Shown piece after piece: positions 1-5,722 of a DNA stretch of 9,257 bases; position 1 is the stretch's first letter, and every line of letters starts with the position of its first letter. Position numbers and translations under genes: made by a program. Location: positions 1-9,257 of the forward strand of contig JAHWJJ010000154.1 in the NCBI GenBank assembly GCA_019348475.1, written 5' to 3'. The notes under the pieces were generated by a model. The model saw only the letters and a program-made list of their open reading frames with translations, did no database searches and was not told the DNA's origin. This DNA comes from Gemmatimonadota bacterium. GTDB taxonomy: Bacteria > Gemmatimonadota > Gemmatimonadetes > Longimicrobiales > Longimicrobiaceae.

Positions 1-17
1 TGCGCGGATCGTTTGCG

Positions 18-464
18 CTACTGCTTCAGATTCGTGGCGCCCACGACCCAGTAGCGGCCGGGGCAGCGGCTTTCCGCCAGTTCGCGCTTGCCCGCGGGCA
101 GATCAGCCCCTTCGACGGTCGGCACCTCGCCGCCGCCGAAGCGGAACGGGCCGCCGATGCGCCCGATATCGCGCCTGAACGCATCCCTGACGTAGAGCCC
201 GCCGTCGCGGCGCACCAGCGTGAAGCCGAAGGGCCACACCACGGTGTGCCGGTCCTGCGAATCCAGGCGCAGGCACCCCTGCTCGTCGCGATCCACGCGT
301 CCCTCGAAGAGCGCCTGCATCACCACTTTCGTCGGCGACGCCTGGGTCAGGAGCACGGTGTCCGGCGGACCGGCCACGCCGTCCGGTGAGCATGCGTTGA
401 GCGCCAGTGCGGCGAACCCGGGCAGCAGGGCACGGGGAACGGTGCGGAACATTGGCTTCTCCAT
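18..464 (-). CDS. Small lipoprotein of unknown function
   Basis: The 148-residue product begins with a short basic stretch and a hydrophobic core, then a lipobox LNAC with the lipidated Cys at residue 25, so it should be exported and anchored by lipid to the inner or outer membrane. The mature part carries GCLRL (63-67), VVWPFGF (75-81), FGGGEVP (109-115) and CPGRYWVVG (134-142). I associate this order of motifs with a family of small bacterial lipoproteins of unknown function; that is memory, not a search. Cys64 and Cys134 could form a disulfide. I chose the ATG at 464 because GGAG lies 6 bases upstream and it puts the signal peptide at the N-terminus; an ATG at 452 is possible, and the longer reading from 542 would bury the signal. 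It is transcribed divergently from the secreted-protein gene at 654. Function is unknown. Confidence 0.8.
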   Translation of the reverse strand: MEKPMFRTVPRALLPGFAALALNACSPDGVAGPPDTVLLTQASPTKVVMQALFEGRVDRDEQGCLRLDSQDRHTVVWPFGFTLVRRDGGLYVRDAFRRDIGRIGGPFRFGGGEVPTVEGADLPAGKRELAESRCPGRYWVVGATNLKQ

Positions 465-470
465 CGTCGT

Positions 471-474
471 CTCC
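471..474 (-). promoter_or_regulatory. Ribosome binding site of the lipoprotein gene
   Basis: On the minus strand GGAG stands 6 bases before the ATG at 464. It decides between this start and the upstream in-frame ATG at 542, which has no comparable site and would place 26 extra residues before the signal peptide. Confidence 0.6.
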
Positions 475-653
475 AGGTGAACGGCGTCCCTGCGCACGTG
501 CTGAGAACGTGCCACGCGGCCGATCGGTGACGCGGGCTCCATGGCCGGCGCTGCCTATCCTGTCAGCGGCTGCGGGTAACTTGCGTCGAGGGCAGCGGGC
601 CCCTGAGATTACGTCGCTCTCACTCCACCACACCGATCCCGTCTCCATTCCCG

Positions 654-1295
654 ATGACGAAACACCTGCTGCCTTTTGCCGCGGTCGTCGCGGCTGCGAT
701 CACCTGGCATGCGCCTGCACCTGCGCAGGATTCGCTGCCGGCGCTGCTGCCGTGGGGGATCAACGGCGCGGAAGTTTCGGCGGCGCTGGAGGCGAACCAG
801 CTGAACGTGGTGCTCACGCGCGCCGGGCGCGACGTGCACGCGGCGTCCGCCGACCGGCACCTGCAGGCCGTCGCTATCCTCCGGAGCGACAGCCTGGTCG
901 GTCTGGTCTACTTCCATCCCGAGAACGCACAGCTGAACGCGCTGGCCCTTTTCACGCAGGCGGCGTCGCGCGCGGAGCGTACGTACGGTCCGCCCTTCTG
1001 CCGCAAATCGGACCTGGCCGTGTGGACGCTGGAGGACGCCCGGCTCGAAGTGCGCCTGCGCCGCTCGGTGGGTGACGGCGCGCCGGGGGCGGAAATCCGC
1101 TACATCGGCCCGGGCTACGCGGAAGAGATGGCGCGGCGCACCACCTCGCGCCCCAGTACGCCGCGTCCGGCGTCCACCGGCCGTCCATCCGGACCGCGGC
1201 TGCTGGGCTCGCCCGTGCCCCCGCCGCCGACGTCCGAGCTCGGCGCTGCCCCCGCGCCCGCCTCGCCGCCGGAGGCCTGCGCGGCGACCGCGTAG
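654..1295 (+). CDS. Secreted protein with Pro-rich tail, unknown function
   Basis: The 213-residue product has a Sec signal peptide (MTKHL, a hydrophobic run to about residue 19, then APAPAQ, with probable cleavage around residue 24-25). A compact domain of alternating hydrophobic and polar residues follows from about 30 to 155, containing LLPWG (31-35), LVGLVYF (81-87), YGPPFCRKSD (111-120) and AEIRYIGPGYAEEM (146-159). From about residue 162 the chain becomes Pro/Ser/Ala/Arg rich, including a run of five prolines, and is probably disordered. The only cysteines are 116 and 209. I do not recognise the family. The WG, GPP-C and IRY-GPGY motifs suggest a small periplasmic alpha/beta domain, but that is a guess. 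No clear Shine-Dalgarno precedes the ATG; the signal peptide supports the start. It stands alone, divergent from the lipoprotein gene and convergent with the Gly-rich gene. Confidence 0.75.
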   Translation: MTKHLLPFAAVVAAAITWHAPAPAQDSLPALLPWGINGAEVSAALEANQLNVVLTRAGRDVHAASADRHLQAVAILRSDSLVGLVYFHPENAQLNALALFTQAASRAERTYGPPFCRKSDLAVWTLEDARLEVRLRRSVGDGAPGAEIRYIGPGYAEEMARRTTSRPSTPRPASTGRPSGPRLLGSPVPPPPTSELGAAPAPASPPEACAATA

Positions 1296-1317
1296 ACGCT
1301 GCGAATGTCCAAACGCT

Positions 1318-1349
1318 GACGGGGCTGCACAGCCGTGTGCAGCCCCGTC
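1318..1349. terminator. Probable bidirectional terminator hairpin
   Basis: GACGGGGCTGCAC (1318-1330) and GTGCAGCCCCGTC (1337-1349) form a perfect 13-bp stem with a 6-base loop. It lies in the 66-base gap between the 3' ends of two convergent genes (ends at 1295 and 1362), the usual place for a shared terminator. There is no T tract on either side, so it is not a classical intrinsic terminator. In so GC-rich a genome the stem alone, or stem plus Rho, may suffice. Confidence 0.65.
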
Positions 1350-1361
1350 CCGTATCTGGAC

Positions 1362-1709
1362 TCAGTCGCGGCCGGAGCCCGGGGCGTCCATGGTCCCCTC
1401 GTCGCCCCCGGGTGCATCCATGGTCCCCTCGTCGCCGCCGGGCGCGTCCATCGGCGTTCCCGCGCCGGGCGCACCGCCCTCGCCGCGTTCGCTGGCCATC
1501 TGACGGTCGCGTGGGCGGTCGGAGCCGTCGTTCGCCGGCGGGCCGCCCAGACCGCGGCCGCCCGCGCCTCCGCCGGAGCCGCCCAGGTCTCCGCCGCCCG
1601 CGCCGCTGGTGCTTCCGCCCAGGTCACCGCCGCCTTGCGGGGCCGCGCCTCCCCGTCCGCCGCCCATCCCCTGGCCCGGCTCTCCGCCGATCGGGTTCCC
1701 GTCCTGCAT
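1362..1709 (-). CDS. Gly-rich low-complexity small protein
   Basis: The 115-residue product is almost wholly Gly, Asp, Pro, Ala and Ser with no Cys, no signal peptide and no hydrophobic segment, so it is probably a disordered cytoplasmic protein. Residues 27-55 repeat GGGDLGGS twice, followed by GRGLGG. The C-terminal end repeats MDAPGGDEGT twice exactly (87-96 and 97-106) and starts a third MDAPG. The start at 1709 has an excellent AAGGAGG 5 bases upstream, the strongest ribosome site I see in the window, which argues that the frame is really translated. An ATG at 1714 in another frame touches the Shine-Dalgarno with no spacing and opens a less plausible Ala/Arg-rich reading. It is convergent with the secreted-protein gene and divergent from the deacetylase-like gene. 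I do not recognise the family; it could be a stress or matrix-type disordered protein, but nothing here proves it. Confidence 0.65.
   Translation of the reverse strand: MQDGNPIGGEPGQGMGGGRGGAAPQGGGDLGGSTSGAGGGDLGGSGGGAGGRGLGGPPANDGSDRPRDRQMASERGEGGAPGAGTPMDAPGGDEGTMDAPGGDEGTMDAPGSGRD
1380..1449 (-). repeat. 30-bp in-frame tandem repeat
   Basis: Two copies of a 30-bp unit (1380-1409 and 1410-1439), plus a third partial copy to about 1449, share the block TCCATGGTCCCCTCGTCGCC at 1387-1406 and 1417-1436. On the coding strand of the Gly-rich gene they encode the decapeptide MDAPGGDEGT. The period is a multiple of three, so copy-number change would keep the frame. Confidence 0.85.
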
Positions 1710-1714
1710 TGCAT

Positions 1715-1721
1715 CCTCCTT
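1715..1721 (-). promoter_or_regulatory. Strong Shine-Dalgarno of the Gly-rich gene
   Basis: AAGGAGG on the minus strand lies 5 bases before the ATG at 1709. It matches the anti-Shine-Dalgarno almost fully and fixes the start and frame of a gene that could otherwise be dismissed as low-complexity noise. Confidence 0.75.
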
Positions 1722-1786
1722 CGCTGTCGTCACGGCCCGCGTCCGAGGATGCAAGTCGTTCGCCGGGAGGCGCGCAGCCCGCTAGG

Positions 1787-1815
1787 TTGAGGGAATAGCG
1801 AACAGGGAATAGGGA
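1787..1815 (+). promoter_or_regulatory. Possible promoter of the deacetylase-like gene
   Basis: TTGAGG (1787-1792) and TAGGGA (1810-1815) are separated by 17 bases. The spacing is right but the -10 is weak and lies within a GGGAATAG repeat (1791-1798, 1805-1812, 1812-1819), so the match may be incidental. If real, the transcript would start near 1822 and carry the octamer repeat in its leader. Confidence 0.25.
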
Positions 1816-1846
1816 ATAGCCTGCAACTGCACGGGCTGGGTGCCCA

Positions 1847-1870
1847 CGCACTTTCGCACTTTCGCACTTT
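1847..1870. repeat. Octamer tandem repeat CGCACTTT x3
   Basis: Three perfect tandem copies of CGCACTTT lie at 1847-1854, 1855-1862 and 1863-1870, followed by degenerate units (CACACCCA, CGCACCCC) that run to just before the ATG at 1891. On the opposite strand the unit reads AAAGTGCG and shares the core AGTGCG and the 8-base period with the array after the outer-membrane protein gene. Confidence 0.85.
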
Positions 1871-1890
1871 CACACCCACGCACCCCCTGA

Positions 1891-2847
1891 ATGCACCACG
1901 TCACCGCCTTCGTCAGCCACGAAGACTGCTCCCGCCACGACACCGGGTGGAGCCATCCCGACCACCAGGGGCGGCTGCCGGCGATCGTGCGCGCGGTGCA
2001 GCGCGACATGGTGGCGCTCTGGGAGCCGCTGCGGCAGACGGAGGCGGTGCCCGCCACGGAAGAGGACCTGCGGCTGGTCCACACGCCTGCCTACATCGAG
2101 CGCGTCCGGGAGACGGCGAGGGATGGGGCGCGCGCGGAGCGGACGCTGGAGCTGGACGGCGTCCCCGTCTCCGGCGCGTCGTGGGACGCGGCGCTCGCCG
2201 GCGCCGGCGCCGCGCTGACGGCGGTGGAGGCGGTGCTCGGGGGCGAGGCGCGCAACGGCTTTGCGCTCGCGCGCCCACCGGGGCGCGGCGCGGGCGCGGA
2301 CGCGGCGGGCGAGTGCTCGCTGTTCAACAACGTCGCCATCGCCGCGCGGCACCTGCGCGCGCGGCGCGGGGCGGGGCGCGTGCTCGTGGTGGCCTGGGGC
2401 GCGCGGCAGCCGGCGGCGCTCGCGCGCGTGCTGCAGGAGGACCACGGGATCCGGCTGATCTCCATCCACCAGCATCCGCAGTCGTTCCCCGACCCCGAAG
2501 CCACGGCCGATCATCCGCCGATCGACAGCGTCGCCCTGGCGCCCGGCAGCGGCGGCGATGCCTTCGCGGCGGCGCTGCGCGAGGCGCTGGAGGGGGTCCC
2601 GGCGGATGAATCCCCCGATTTCGTGCTCCTCTCCGCCGGGTTCGACGTGCTGGCGGCGGATGCGCACGGCTCTCTGGCGGTGGAGCCGGACGAGGTGCAC
2701 GCCATCACCCTGGTCCTGCGCGAATGGACGGATGCGCGCGCCGCCGGCCGCCTGGTTTCCGTGCTGGAGGGCGGCTACGCGGCGCCCCAGACCGCGCGCG
2801 CCGTCATCCAGCACCTGCGCGCGTTGGCCGGGCTGCCGGCGGCGTAA
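1891..2847 (+). CDS. Histone-deacetylase-fold protein, probably catalytically dead
   Basis: The 318-residue product has the length and landmark order of the bacterial HDAC/AcuC/acetylpolyamine-hydrolase family: SHEDCSRHDTGWSHPDHQGRL (10-29 region), RLVHTPAYI (61-69), RPPG (128-131), LFNNVAIAARHL (144-155), SIHQHPQSFP (191-200), SAGFD (248-252) and LEGGY (292-296). Active members remove acetyl groups from lysine or polyamines with a zinc-activated water. Here the RPPGHHA catalytic pair is RG (132-133), and the usual DWDVHHG metal-site block reads AWGARQP (168-174), so the Asp and His zinc ligands are lost; Asp252 and Tyr296 remain. There is no signal peptide. The alterations are in frame and the flanking motifs align without gaps, so this is not a frameshift. 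It is therefore probably a non-enzymatic binder, or an enzyme with other chemistry. The ATG at 1891 gives the expected N-terminus but has no Shine-Dalgarno. Confidence 0.85.
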   Translation: MHHVTAFVSHEDCSRHDTGWSHPDHQGRLPAIVRAVQRDMVALWEPLRQTEAVPATEEDLRLVHTPAYIERVRETARDGARAERTLELDGVPVSGASWDAALAGAGAALTAVEAVLGGEARNGFALARPPGRGAGADAAGECSLFNNVAIAARHLRARRGAGRVLVVAWGARQPAALARVLQEDHGIRLISIHQHPQSFPDPEATADHPPIDSVALAPGSGGDAFAAALREALEGVPADESPDFVLLSAGFDVLAADAHGSLAVEPDEVHAITLVLREWTDARAAGRLVSVLEGGYAAPQTARAVIQHLRALAGLPAA

Positions 2848-2852
2848 CGCGG

Positions 2853-2873
2853 CGTCGGGAGGCTCTGCCGACG
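2853..2873 (+). terminator. Weak hairpin after the deacetylase-like gene
   Basis: CGTCGG (2853-2858) and CCGACG (2868-2873) can form a 6-bp stem with a 9-base loop only a few bases after the stop at 2847. There is no T tract. It is the only terminator-like structure directly behind this gene and may be chance in such GC-rich DNA. Confidence 0.3.
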
Positions 2874-3043
2874 GCGCGGACGAGGACCTCGCTCAAACCC
2901 GCGCCAGCGTGAAGCTAGCGGTGATCCCGCCTGCGCCGACCTTTAGCGCTGATCGCGAAGAGCCGCGGCGACAGCAAAAACTCGAGCGGCAGATCGATGC
3001 GTCGGATGCCTGCGCCGTGCCATTGTAGCTCACAGCAGGGGCA

Positions 3044-3071
3044 CCCCGCTCCTGCGTAAGCCGTAGCGGGG
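3044..3071. repeat. Inverted repeat upstream of a promoter
   Basis: CCCCGCT (3044-3050) and AGCGGGG (3065-3071) form a 7-bp perfect inverted repeat with a 14-base spacer, ending 7 bases before the -35 box at 3079. It might be an operator or the end of the upstream transcript. The remaining 2848-3043 stretch shows no gene or other structure I can support. Confidence 0.35.
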
Positions 3072-3078
3072 ATGGCGT

Positions 3079-3107
3079 TTGACAGCGCTGAACGGTGGCG
3101 CTAGGCT
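3079..3107 (+). promoter_or_regulatory. Sigma-70 type promoter TTGACA-17-TAGGCT
   Basis: A perfect consensus -35 TTGACA (3079-3084) is followed after exactly 17 bases by TAGGCT (3102-3107), which keeps T1, A2 and T6 of the -10 consensus. The predicted start of transcription is near 3114, only about 3 bases before the ATG at 3117, so the transcript would be leaderless or nearly so. Confidence 0.65.
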
Positions 3108-3116
3108 ACCGCCCCC

Positions 3117-3365
3117 ATGGCACACCGAGAGTTCCGAGACGCGGCGGGCGTCCGCTGGGAAGTGTGGGACGTGGTGCCCGGCGCGGTCACCGGCACCCCG
3201 CTTGTCGCTCCGCGAGAAGACCTGGCGGAGGGATGGCTGGTCTTCAGATCCGCCACTGAGCGGCGGCGCCTGTTCCAGCGCCCGCTCGGATGGGAACGGT
3301 ACAACGACGAGCAACTGTCTTTCCTGTGCGGATTCGCTGTACCGGCGCCCGCCGAAGCATCCTAG
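3117..3365 (+). CDS. Small WEVWD-type orphan protein
   Basis: The 82-residue product has no signal peptide or membrane segment and is probably cytoplasmic. Visible landmarks are REFRDAAGVRWEVWDVVP (4-21), GWLVF (39-43), RRRLFQRPLGWE (49-60) and DEQLSFLC (64-71). The layout (D/G then W-x-VWDV, a WL-F strand, an RRL-x-P-x-GW segment, then a final helix with E/L spacing) resembles small proteins I associate with Gemmatimonadota genomes, with no function known to me. It is likely a short beta-sheet domain plus one helix. No Shine-Dalgarno precedes the ATG, but a near-consensus promoter ends 9 bases upstream, which suggests leaderless translation and supports both the gene and its start. The 143-base gap that follows contains the promoter of the next gene. 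Confidence 0.75.
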   Translation: MAHREFRDAAGVRWEVWDVVPGAVTGTPLVAPREDLAEGWLVFRSATERRRLFQRPLGWERYNDEQLSFLCGFAVPAPAEAS

Positions 3366-3430
3366 ACGGGAGCGCCACAACCAGGCCGACCGAACTCAGG
3401 GCATTGCCCCGTCCCGTCGCGTCCCGTCCG

Positions 3431-3459
3431 TTGCCCGTGCCCGGCGCGCGGTGTACCTT
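3431..3459 (+). promoter_or_regulatory. Candidate promoter of fmdB-argS
   Basis: TTGCCC (3431-3436), a 17-base spacer and TACCTT (3454-3459) form a plausible sigma-70 type promoter about 50 bases before the ATG at 3509. The same spacing and a similar TA-x-x-x-T -10 occur at the promoter at 3079. It would drive the zinc-ribbon gene and, by abutment, argS. Confidence 0.45.
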
Positions 3460-3508
3460 ACGCGGGTTTGTGACGAAAAGGAACAAGCGTTCGCCAGCAA
3501 ATAGCAGG

Positions 3509-3877
3509 ATGCCCACCTACGAGTACCGCTGCCCCGAGTGCGGCAACGAGTTCGAGAAGTTCGGCAAGATGTCGGACCCGCCGGTGACGGAGTGCCCGAA
3601 CTGCCAGGCCGAGGCCCAGCGCAAGATCAGCGGCGGCGCCGGGCTGCTCTTCAAGGGGAGCGGCTTCTACATCACGGATTACCGCGGAGAAGGCTACAAG
3701 AAGGCCGCCGAGAGCGACAAGGGCGGCTCCTCGTCCGGCGCCGGCGAGTCGAAGGGCGATTCCGCCGCGGCTCCCAAATCCGACGCGAAGCCTTCGGGCT
3801 CGTCGTCCGGCGGCTCCTCGTCCGGCTCGTCCCCGTCCGGCGGTTCGCCTTCCGGCGGCACGAGCAAGGGCGAGTAG
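3509..3877 (+). CDS. FmdB-type zinc ribbon protein with Ser/Gly tail
   Basis: The 122-residue product opens with MPTYEYRCPECG and has paired knuckles Cys8-x2-Cys11 and Cys29-x2-Cys32, followed by the typical ending GGAGLLFKGSGFYITDYR (about 48-65). This is the FmdB/CxxC zinc-ribbon regulatory family (first named for a putative formamidase regulator); its molecular role in most bacteria is not established. A zinc ion bound by the four Cys is expected. From about residue 70 onward the chain is a low-complexity tail of Ser, Gly, Lys and Asp, rich in SSG and PSGG, probably disordered; such tails are common in the family. The ATG at 3509 gives the canonical MPTYEY start; in-frame sequence upstream of it is not family-like. 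The TAG stop (3875-3877) directly touches the argS ATG, so the two are almost surely co-transcribed and translationally coupled. Confidence 0.9.
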   Translation: MPTYEYRCPECGNEFEKFGKMSDPPVTECPNCQAEAQRKISGGAGLLFKGSGFYITDYRGEGYKKAAESDKGGSSSGAGESKGDSAAAPKSDAKPSGSSSGGSSSGSSPSGGSPSGGTSKGE

Positions 3878-5581
3878 ATGGCGGTCGACCTGCTGTATGC
3901 CGAGATCCGGCGCGCCCTGCGCGACATGGGCGTCGAGGAGGACGTGGCCATCGCGCTGGAGCGCCCGCGCAACCCGGAGCACGGCGACTGGGCCACCAAC
4001 GTGGCCATGACGCTCGCGAAGCCGCTGCGCCGGCCGCCCCGGCAGATCGCCGAAGAGCTGGTGCAGCGCATCGACCGCGCCGGCGCCGGCATCCGCAGCG
4101 CCGAGGTGGCCGGGCCCGGCTTCATCAACTTTCGCGTCTCCCCCGACTACCTGCGCGACGGGCTGGTCCGCATCGTCCGCGCAGGCGACCGCTACGGGCG
4201 TTCGCAGGCGGGGCGGGGGCACCCCGTGAACGTGGAGTTCGTCTCCGCCAACCCCACGGGGCCGCTGCACGTGGGGCACGGGCGCCAGGCCGCCCTGGGC
4301 GACGCCGTGGCCGAGCTGCTGGCGTGGGCCGGGTGGAAGGTGCACCGCGAGTACTACTACAACGACGCGGGCGAGCAGATCAACAAGCTCACCCGCAGCG
4401 TGTGGGCGCGCTACCAGCAGGCCGTGGGCAACGACGTCGCCTTTCCCGCAGATGGCTACCACGGCACCTACATCGGCGAGATCGCCGCGGAGCTGGCGGC
4501 GGAGCACGGCGACCGCTGGAAGGGCGACGAGTCCGCCGAGGCGCTGGACGCCGTCCGCGTGCACGCCGTGGCGCGCCTGCGCGACCAGCAGAACCGCGAC
4601 CTGGACGGGTTTCGCGTCCGCTTCGACACGTACTTCCTGGAATCGTCGCTCTACACCTCCGGCCGGGTGGAAGACACCATCCGCCGGCTGCGCGAGACGG
4701 GGTACGTGTACGAGAACGACGGCGCCGTCTGGCTGCGGACCACGGAATTCGGTGACGACAAGGACCGCGTGATGGTCAAGTCCACCGGGCACCCCACGTA
4801 CTTTCTGCCGGACGTGGCCTACCACGTCACCAAGTGGGAGCGGGGGTTCCACCGCGCCATCAACGTGCAGGGGAGCGACCACCACGGCACCACCGCACGC
4901 GTCCGCGCCGGGCTGCAGGCGCTGGGCCTGCCGGCCGGCTACCCCGAGTACGTGCTGCACCAGATGGTACTGGTGATGCGGGGCGGCGTGGAGGTAAAGT
5001 TCAGCAAGCGCGCCGGCGACTACGTGACCATGCGCGAGCTGTACGACGAGGTGGGGGTGGACGTCGCGCGCTACTTCTTCCTGATGCGCCGGGCGGAGGC
5101 CCAGCTCACCTTCGACCTGGACCTGGCGCTGGAGCAGTCCGACCGCAACCCGGTCTACAAGATCCAGTACGCGCACGCGCGCCTGGCCAGCATCTTTCGC
5201 CGCGCGGAGGTGGATCCGGCCGCGCTGGACCCGGAGTCCGCGGACCTGTCGCTCCTTGCGCACGAGAGCGAGGCGGAGCTGATCAAGCTGCTGCTGCGCT
5301 TTCCGGAGGAGATCGAGTCGGCGGCCGAGGCGCACACGCCGCACGCCGTCTGCGCGTACCTGGAAGAGCTGGCGGGCGCGGTGAACAGCTGGTATCACGC
5401 CGGCAACCGCGACGCATCGCTGCGCGTCCTTGGCGACGAGGTGTCGCAGGAGCAGTCGCGGGCGCGGCTGGTGCTGTCGCGCGCGGTGCAGGTGGTGCTG
5501 CGCAACGGCCTGGCGGTGCTGGGGATCCAGGCGCCCGAGCGGATGGAGCGCGCGGAAGAGGCCTCCCCCGGCGGCGCCTGA
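3878..5581 (+). CDS. argS: Arginyl-tRNA synthetase
   Basis: The 567-residue product is a class I arginyl-tRNA synthetase, which joins arginine to tRNA-Arg using ATP in the cytoplasm. The N-terminal Add-1 domain recognising the tRNA elbow spans about residues 5-88 and ends with AGPGFINFRV. The Rossmann catalytic core starts with VEFVSANPTGPLHVGHGRQ (119-137), where HVGH (131-134) is the HIGH signature, and contains YYYNDAGEQINKL (159-171). The KMSK loop appears as KFSKRAGDYV (374-383). The DALR-type anticodon-binding domain fills about 425-555, with NPVYKIQYAHARLASIF (424-440). The length is normal. It begins directly after the stop of the FmdB-like gene with no gap, so coupling is likely, and it is followed by a GC-rich hairpin. 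Nothing looks broken. Confidence is high from sequence motifs alone. Confidence 0.98.
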   Translation: MAVDLLYAEIRRALRDMGVEEDVAIALERPRNPEHGDWATNVAMTLAKPLRRPPRQIAEELVQRIDRAGAGIRSAEVAGPGFINFRVSPDYLRDGLVRIVRAGDRYGRSQAGRGHPVNVEFVSANPTGPLHVGHGRQAALGDAVAELLAWAGWKVHREYYYNDAGEQINKLTRSVWARYQQAVGNDVAFPADGYHGTYIGEIAAELAAEHGDRWKGDESAEALDAVRVHAVARLRDQQNRDLDGFRVRFDTYFLESSLYTSGRVEDTIRRLRETGYVYENDGAVWLRTTEFGDDKDRVMVKSTGHPTYFLPDVAYHVTKWERGFHRAINVQGSDHHGTTARVRAGLQALGLPAGYPEYVLHQMVLVMRGGVEVKFSKRAGDYVTMRELYDEVGVDVARYFFLMRRAEAQLTFDLDLALEQSDRNPVYKIQYAHARLASIFRRAEVDPAALDPESADLSLLAHESEAELIKLLLRFPEEIESAAEAHTPHAVCAYLEELAGAVNSWYHAGNRDASLRVLGDEVSQEQSRARLVLSRAVQVVLRNGLAVLGIQAPERMERAEEASPGGA

Positions 5582-5588
5582 GAGCGCG

Positions 5589-5625
5589 CCACCCCCTCCC
5601 GCAAAGTGCGCGGGAGGGGGGGTGG
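5589..5625 (+). terminator. GC-rich hairpin after argS with octamer in loop
   Basis: CCACCCCCTCCCGC (5589-5602) pairs with the strand from 5610 to 5625, GCGGGAG then a G run and TGG. The right arm has seven G against five C in the left, giving a two-base bulge. It starts 7 bases after the argS stop and has no T tract. The loop and the first stem base on the right together read AAAGTGCG (5603-5610), the same octamer as the tandem repeat near 1850, so this may be a dispersed repeat rather than a plain terminator. Confidence 0.55.
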
Positions 5626-5646
5626 ACGGCAACGGGCGTGCGGGCG

Positions 5647-5675
5647 CTGCGGCGGGGTCCGCGCGGCCGCCGCAG
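5647..5675 (+). repeat. Inverted repeat in the leader of the kinase gene
   Basis: CTGCGGCGG (5647-5655) and CCGCCGCAG (5667-5675) form a perfect 9-bp stem with an 11-base loop in the 141-base gap between argS and the kinase gene. It could be a leader structure or the end of an upstream terminator region. I see no convincing promoter in the gap. Confidence 0.4.
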
Positions 5676-5722
5676 GGCATCGACCAACGCAGCACGACGT
5701 TCTTCATCCATACACCAGACCC

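Noticed and set aside
552..579. A minus-strand promoter for the lipoprotein gene, TTACCC-16-TAGGCA
   Set aside because: Both boxes are weak, the spacing is 16 and it lies about 80 bases from the start codon; chance is likely in the absence of other support.
1115..1714. A 199-codon Ala/Arg-rich frame on the minus strand overlapping the Gly-rich gene
   Set aside because: Its ATG touches the Shine-Dalgarno with no spacing, it runs into the opposing secreted-protein gene and through the terminator hairpin, and its composition is typical of a shifted frame.
1791..1819. GGGAATAG triplicate as a regulatory operator
   Set aside because: Three copies at uneven spacing without dyad symmetry; it looks like slippage-type repeat and I cannot support a binding role.
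2284..2415. Frameshift or sequencing error as the cause of the missing HDAC active-site residues
   Set aside because: Family motifs before, between and after the altered blocks all lie in one frame and align with normal spacing, so compensating frameshifts are not needed to explain them.
1947..2609. A 220-codon plus-strand frame inside the deacetylase-like gene
   Set aside because: It is a shifted frame of an ORF with clear HDAC-family motifs and consists of low-complexity Gly/Ala/Arg.
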